DNA of 64,000 bases from Botrytis cinerea B05.10 (taxonomy: Eukaryota > Ascomycota > Leotiomycetes > Helotiales > Sclerotiniaceae): the NCBI RefSeq assembly GCF_000143535.2, contig NC_037326.1, forward strand, positions 124,001 to 188,000, read 5' to 3'. This document shows positions 58,020-64,000 of this stretch, in pieces. Numbering within the stretch: the first letter of the stretch is position 1; each line of letters starts with the position of its first letter. The position numbers and the translations under genes are program-made. The notes beneath the pieces are model-generated. The model was not told the origin of the DNA. It saw only the letters and a list, made by a program, of their open reading frames with translations, and made no database searches.

Positions 58020-61000
58020 ATTTGGAATGCACGGTCAATATTCTAATTCCACTCCCGCCACCTCCCGTCACCGCTTTCCGCACGCACCATCCCAACGATC
58101 TACTACACAAACTTTAGGCACTGGATATCATCACAAAGTATGATCTAAATCCCCTCGGAAGAAGAAAAATGCCATTCGCTGACCATTCGCTGATCACACC
58201 AGAGGCGGATATCAGTTTGGGCATCATACATACCTAAATACATATAATTTCTCCTTTCAAATTCTAAAACTCCCATGGTTTCCATAACCATCCAAAAATT
58301 GCCTCTATCTCATCTTAATCCATCAGTTTTGGTAACTCCAGTATCCGGATATCCATTTTCCATATATTTTCCGTCTATCCATCGATGGCATCCACCCTCC
58401 ACCCTCCCCTCTCCGCGATCTCAATCCACATTTAAAATATCTAAAATAAAAATAGAAATAGAAACTTCCATTTTTCATCTTCTATCCACCATCATAAAGT
58501 GTGATTAGTACAACACTCCAAGAAAACAGATAGTATGATACAACGCATCACAGATAGCACCACATCACAACATAGTATAGCACAGAACAGAACAGCACAA
58601 CATAAGAATACATCACATCTCAATATATCTCATCACAATTCAATGAAACTCAATTGCTATCTAATTCTATTCTATCCACCCTCATCATCCAATTCCCTCC
58701 TCCTCCCTTACTAATTCCCCATATCCTTATTCATCACGTGATCCACGCCTCGAACTGGATCTCGTGTCCCCATCCAAGTCCAGCCTACCCGGTCTTCTCT
58801 TTCCATACAGTGTCCCAAAAAGTAAAGTGTGTGTATGTGTATGTAGACGCCGGGGGTTATTGTGTTGTTGTCCACTCTTTCCCAACCAACTCCTGCACAA
58901 TCCATCCCATTAAACAACCATCTGGTGATCCAACCCTCCAGCCTCCACCCCCACACTACAAACCACAAACCAAACCACCGCATACATCCAAACTATCAAT
59001 ACCCAACCAAGGGTTTTGGCTTCTTCCTCGTGTTTTGAGCGAAAATTCCGGCTTGCAGCAGCAGATCAGCATGCATGGCTAGCTCATGGGTTCCTACAGA
59101 GATTGGGAAGCATGCGTACATTCTTCGCCTGAAGCGAGAATTGCGATAATGGTGAAGAGAAATGAGATGGAGAAGAGAAAAAACCAGATGAGGCGCAAAT
59201 GATTATTTCCGGGAGCCAAATGTAATTGAGGGAATAGAATGTAGTGTAGTCGCTGAGTTATTTTTTCTCCTGCTTCCGGACTCAAAATAGAGCGGAGCAA
59301 AAAGGCCTCCACGGCAGTGGGCCCAGTGGAGCAACATCTTTCGATTCAAAATGCTCTTCTTTTTCGCTTCGCTCAAAAGACATTGCCTCCGTGCCCACCG
59401 TCTCTGATGAACGAAATGCAGTCGAGAGAATAAAATGTAACCGCCGCAACGCCAATAAAACTTTCCGTATAGCTGTGTCCCCTTTTTATTCTCGAGCAAC
59501 TGAGATCATCAAAGATAGGGGCAAGTCCCCAAACCCCCTTAGCTCGCTGCGCTCGAGATGTCATACATCCATCTCCCTCCCCGCCTCCCCCATTATATGT
59601 ACGGAGAACTGTAATAGAGAGAACTTTTAGTCAACAGGACTCACAGATAAGATTTGTAGTCGTCCTTGTATCCCCAAGAAGTTTTGAGAAGAGGATACGA
59701 GCAATGAGTTTCCACATATTCGTCTCGCAGAGAGAGTAGAGTAATTTGTAGTTGATGGGACTAGCAGTTAAACATCGCCACTACCATCATTCGTACTTGT
59801 AGCCGATAGGACCAAGAATTTTATGGTGATCGCTGGTACTTGTGGGCGGAGTTCATAGAAGCTCCGTGAGGGGGATGCGTTGACGGAACTGGCAGATTTA
59901 CAGAACTCGCAGGTTGATTTAAATGGCATGACATCGCAATCGCTAGGAATGAATGAAACAGATGAACATAGATCTCTCATTAAGAAAAGCGGACCTCGTA
60001 TGAAGTAAGGTTCAATTGGAATGAATTAATTCTCGATGCATGCACTCATTGGATTTCCTCTCCCTTGCGATAAATTATAAATTACCTGGATGAAGGAAGC
60101 TGACTCTTACACACAGTTGAGAGCTCATTCACAAGACAAAAGCAAGAGATGTAGCAGCAACGATACTTGTAAAGCTGGTAGAAAAAGTAGAAAAGTCATA
60201 ATATAGAGAGGAGGCAAATGTGGTGTATTCCATGCTCGTTATGTATCGTGTGTTGTATCAAAAAGTAACTGAGTCTTCTGATAACGTGGTTTATTAGTGA
60301 GTGGGTTATATTAGTGAATGGGTCATTTGAAAATATATCAAAATTAGACCTTTTTCAATATTCTTATTTTAATAACTAATCATTATTTTGAAAAAAGAAA
60401 AGAATTTTCAATGATAATAAGAAATTAGCTTTTTATAAATCTAGTTTTTTTATAAATATTTCTATTATATTTTTAAAAAAATAGAAATTGTTATGATTTC
60501 TATTATAAAAAAGTTATTTTTATTATAATTATTATAATGATTTGATTTTTTAATAAATAATTAGATTTCTATAATATTTATATAATTAAATTTCAATATT
60601 TTTAGATTTCTTTAAATTATATTATTAAATAAAGAAAGTGTATGATTATGTATAAACGAATTTTATATATAAAATGAGGTGATTTATTTACTAATATAAT
60701 CCGCTTACTGTTAAACTATATTAGTTGTTTAAATAATGTAGTATTTAATATCATTAATGATTGGCTTAATACTTTATCTGTGAATTTTTAAGCCAATCAA
60801 ACTGGCAAAGCTTCTGACTTCTACGAAAAAGACCAGCTATTGGAGCCGGTCACGTGCTTGTGGGATCCGTGCGCTATCGCAGAAACACCGCGAACACCGA
60901 TCCTCCGCAATGTTTGTTATCAAGAACAAACCCCTTTGTTGTGATTGCTAAGCGAGGTTGTGGCTGTGTATGTGGCAAATGACCGAACAATCAAGCGCTC

Positions 61001-61195
61001 GCTGGTCTTGAAAGATTCACGGTACATAAAGATTATTTACTCTATTCAGTTAATTTGTATTTCAAGCGGAATATGGGAGTCAAGGAGGGAATTCGTAGTC
61101 AAGATAGAGCATTTATGAATGTTGACTCTAATTCATTGAAGTTGGAGGGAAATAATGATCTAAAATTGAGAGTAGAGATTGATGGCCATTCCAGA
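58020..61195. other. Intergenic and AT-rich, no convincing gene
   Basis: 58270-59090 is pyrimidine-rich with ORFs of low-complexity composition. 59288-59310 has an arm resembling the inverted repeat of paralog B intron 1. 60300-60760 is AT-rich. A GC-richer patch at 60790-60980 has no ORF. Confidence 0.45.
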
Positions 61196-61932
61196 CCCTA
61201 TGGTAGCAGAATCCGCGATTAACAAAATGGCCACTTTGTTAACCCAAGAAAATATTCAATATTTTTATGATATATTGAAAAAAGCGTTTTTAAAATATTA
61301 ATTAAAAGAATAATTTCTTTATAAATAATTAAAAAAGTTTACTTTAAAAGAACTTAATAAAATTCTTAAATTATGATTTAAAATAATAATCACTTTATTT
61401 CTATTGAATTCAATTAGTAATTGAATTCGATATAAATACATAAATTAAAACTATATAATATTTATATCTTTATAATACATTCTATATAGTATAATATAAT
61501 AATAAAGCTCTTAATTAAAAAACAAATTGAAAATAATATAAGTAATTTACTTCTCACTCCTTTTTAAACTTTCAACTAATATCTTTCATCTATTTTATAA
61601 CTCCTACACTCACTTCCCTCCTTTTCCTAACTCTTATACTTACTCTTTTTCTCCTTTTAATTCTTATACTCACTTCCTTTTTATTCATCTTTTTTACAAC
61701 TCTAATATTTATTGAATTCTGAAATCTCTTAGGCTCTTTAGAGCCCTCATTTTCTTTTTTCTATTAGAAATCAATATTAAATAAGTCCTATTTAAAATAG
61801 TGAATATTCATCAATAATGAAAAAGCTATTTGATTATTAATAAAAAGAATATATAATATATATATTAAAGTTTATATAAGGATTTATATTGAATTTCTTT
61901 TTGTTGAAAATATTAACTTTGTCATTACAGGG
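61196..61932. mobile_element. Inverted-repeat transposon, copy 2 (737 bp)
   Basis: Ends CCCTATGGTAGCA (61196-61208) and TGTCATTACAGGG (61920-61932), diverged 13-bp inverted repeats. Flanked by an exact 3-bp duplication AGA. Collinear with the copy at 25476-26218 along its length. No transposase. Confidence 0.9.
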
Positions 61933-61934
61933 AG

Positions 61935-63299
61935 AAGTTAAGATATATACTAGTGTGGGATCTTTCTTTTTCACAAATATCAACTCAAAACAAAAATAAG
62001 TAGAATAAATAGCTTATCAATGTATTTCACTATATACTGTAGGTGAAAACCTCGGTTGATCTTCCTTTCATGTGCTGGTCAGGATAATTGAGCTATAGTG
62101 GCGAGTTGAAGTTAACATATATGGGAATCAAATGTAAGAGATAAAATTATATAAAACTATCGAATGCGAATATCTCCAGAATCGAACATTAAGATAAAAC
62201 AAAAGTCTTTGTAATAAATATTAGTAGAATCGTAAAGTATCTATTGGCCTAGCAAACACATACTGCAATAAATTTTCTAGTTTCTACCTCAATTATATGA
62301 CTAGATATTATGTTAACGACCACTTTTCATGATAAAATAAATACAGGAGAAGGACATCTGGGAATTTGAAGGCAAAATTTGCTGTTCAAAGGAAATTATA
62401 AAGGATCAATCGTGGCATCAATTCTGTTCGCTGCTCTAGATTCGTATTCGATTGTGTTTCTGGATCAATCAGTCTTCTCATTACTGTAAATCCCATTTAT
62501 AGTGAATAGAGAGAAAGCCTCGAGTAATAAATAATGTGAACTGATTCCTTCTTATCTTCCATCAGATTTTCGATTGAGTCGGATGATAATTTTCATTCAA
62601 CTAAACCTATGGTTCTCAAGTCAAATCCATCTTTCTATGATAAGAAAGATGGCATGTGAGAATCAAGGGAAGCGAGGTAGGAATGAGGATTGCAGATCCT
62701 AAAATGGCATTTAAAGATCGATGACCAAGAAATTCTATCTACATTGATGCGGTGGAGGGTTGGCTCGCAATACTGAAGTTCACAGTTGGTTTAGAGATGG
62801 ATTAGAAGGAGAATGGCTTTATTGACAAAAGAATATCTAGAGACGACGGTTAAGGAGTAGAACTTAATAGTGGTGAAAGGATGGAGGGGAGCGATTAAGT
62901 GGCAACGAGGCTATGTACGGTTGGCCATTTCAAGGAGAAGACCATACTAGACTCATGCATGAAGTAAAGTAACGGTGAAAATCACATTAAACCAAGAAGT
63001 CATCTGGAGGAAAAAAGTCTATCAGTTTATTATATTAACGTCTCACCCTCCCATCTCAGTCACCCCCACTTGTACAGACCAACAGTACTATGCAGAAAGA
63101 AATGAAGAAAAATAGCAGAAGAAAATTCAAAAAAAAAAGAAGATCCAAAAGAAATATCTAAAGTTACAACATGAAAACAATCCCGACCCAGTAAGCAAAC
63201 ATAACTATTCTTCCCCCTCCCTCCCTACCCCCAACCCTTCCACACAATTAATACTCGTCCAGCGCTTACAAATAGCCATACAACAAAGGGGAGACACTT
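61935..63299. other. Intergenic, no convincing gene
   Basis: Moderate to low GC without ORFs over 60 codons. A purine-rich stretch at 63110-63150 precedes the 3' end of the last gene. Confidence 0.5.
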
Positions 63300-63995
63300 T
63301 TATTCTCTCGTATTGAATGCTTGATTCATGAAGATGGCAACTTGCTCTGGAGTTGAACTAAGAGGAGCAATACTAGTCGTAGTAGCGTTTCCACCTATGG
63401 TGGCTAGAGGACTACTTACAATGGTAATAGTGCTGGCTAAATGGTCCGCCAAAGATACTGTTCTATTGGGCTGGTAGTCATCGACTAATTTGGCGGTTGT
63501 GTTGATTACGTTGGTATTTGGGATAGGAATACTGGCAATGTTAGAAGCTGCTAGGTCTGGATCTGACGAGTTCGAGTTGGCTTCACGAAACATCCTGGAC
63601 CAAATACTAGATACCAGGTCCTTCATGAAAATGGAGCCAGAGCCGATGATAAGGCTGTATGAGGTGGATGCAGCCGAATAAATGTCTTCTTGAGTATAGC
63701 CTGCGTAGTATCCAGCTGCTCCAAGCACCAAAACTCCGAAGGCAACCGCGAGCATCTTTTTTACATACCCTTCAGTCTGGTCTTCTGAAGGAGATTCAGA
63801 AGTGGTAGATGAAAGATTCTTGTATTGGTTTCTGGTATGATGGGTGGCATGGTGTTGTTTTCCTCCTCCAGATTCACAGAGATCCTCTTCGTCAATGATC
63901 GCACAGCGAAAGACATGTTTCTGCTCGACTTGCTGAGTCACAATCCAATTCCTAATATCTTTTTCTTGGCCAAATATTCGACAACCACAGAACAT
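63300..63995 (-). CDS. Single-pass membrane protein, may be 5'-partial (231 aa)
   Basis: The frame opens with ATG at 63995-63993, five bases from the window edge, so the true start may lie outside. A polar N-terminal region is rich in His and Ser. One transmembrane segment (about residues 80-101, MLAVAFGVLVLGAAGYY) follows a KK, and a Ser/Thr/Asn-rich C-terminal part has several NxT/NxS sites. The layout suggests a type I or II surface or organelle membrane protein of unknown function. Confidence 0.65.
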   Translation of the reverse strand: MFCGCRIFGQEKDIRNWIVTQQVEQKHVFRCAIIDEEDLCESGGGKQHHATHHTRNQYKNLSSTTSESPSEDQTEGYVKKMLAVAFGVLVLGAAGYYAGYTQEDIYSAASTSYSLIIGSGSIFMKDLVSSIWSRMFREANSNSSDPDLAASNIASIPIPNTNVINTTAKLVDDYQPNRTVSLADHLASTITIVSSPLATIGGNATTTSIAPLSSTPEQVAIFMNQAFNTRE

Positions 63996-64000
63996 TAGGC

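Overview
The window looks like nuclear DNA of a filamentous ascomycete. Host genes are sparse and have short GT-AG introns with CTAAC/CTAAT-type branch sites. Long, very AT-rich tracts full of transposon relics alternate with GC-balanced gene islands, as expected where repeats have been hit by C-to-T/G-to-A mutation (RIP-like). No tRNA, rRNA or CRISPR was recognised. I could not place the species.

The most unusual content is a degraded DNA-virus-like or linear-plasmid-like element in two blocks. Block 1 (about 1-5580) holds a decayed second-largest RNA polymerase subunit (RPB2/beta-like, + strand), a decayed nucleotidyltransferase resembling an mRNA capping enzyme (- strand), and several unrecognised tightly packed genes, two of them split by solo LTRs. 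Block 2 (about 46500-48800) holds four or five more co-directional, closely packed decayed genes. Both blocks share an AT-rich motif at gene junctions (core CTTAAAACA, fullest form AGCTTAAAACAC), often overlapping the upstream stop codon and lying just before the next ATG. A polymerase, a capping-type enzyme and a private promoter-like motif suggest an ancestor with its own transcription system, as in nucleocytoplasmic large DNA viruses or cytoplasmic linear plasmids.

Layout: 5.6-13.2 kb is an AT-rich desert with tandem arrays and a short gene-less LTR element. 13.2-14.1 kb holds gene debris. 16.4-20.4 kb has two divergent membrane-protein genes, one with a J domain. 21.2-27.1 kb is AT-rich DNA and debris with a 743-bp inverted-repeat transposon and a solo LTR. 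28.8-34.0 kb holds a head-to-head pair of paralogous genes. 34-41 kb is mostly gene-poor. 41.3-43.8 kb is an inverted-repeat transposon carrying a nested LTR element, inserted in the tail of a decayed DUF6589-like gene (43.8-46.1 kb). Block 2 follows, then a small ORF, a degenerate third paralog near 53 kb, a three-exon gene with internal repeats at 56-57 kb, another inverted-repeat transposon at 61.2-61.9 kb, and a membrane-protein gene at the right edge.

Three copies of one inverted-repeat transposon have exact 3-bp target duplications, two copies of the short LTR element have exact 5-bp duplications, and three copies of a copia-like solo LTR have exact, near-exact or diverged ones, so insertion order can be read directly.
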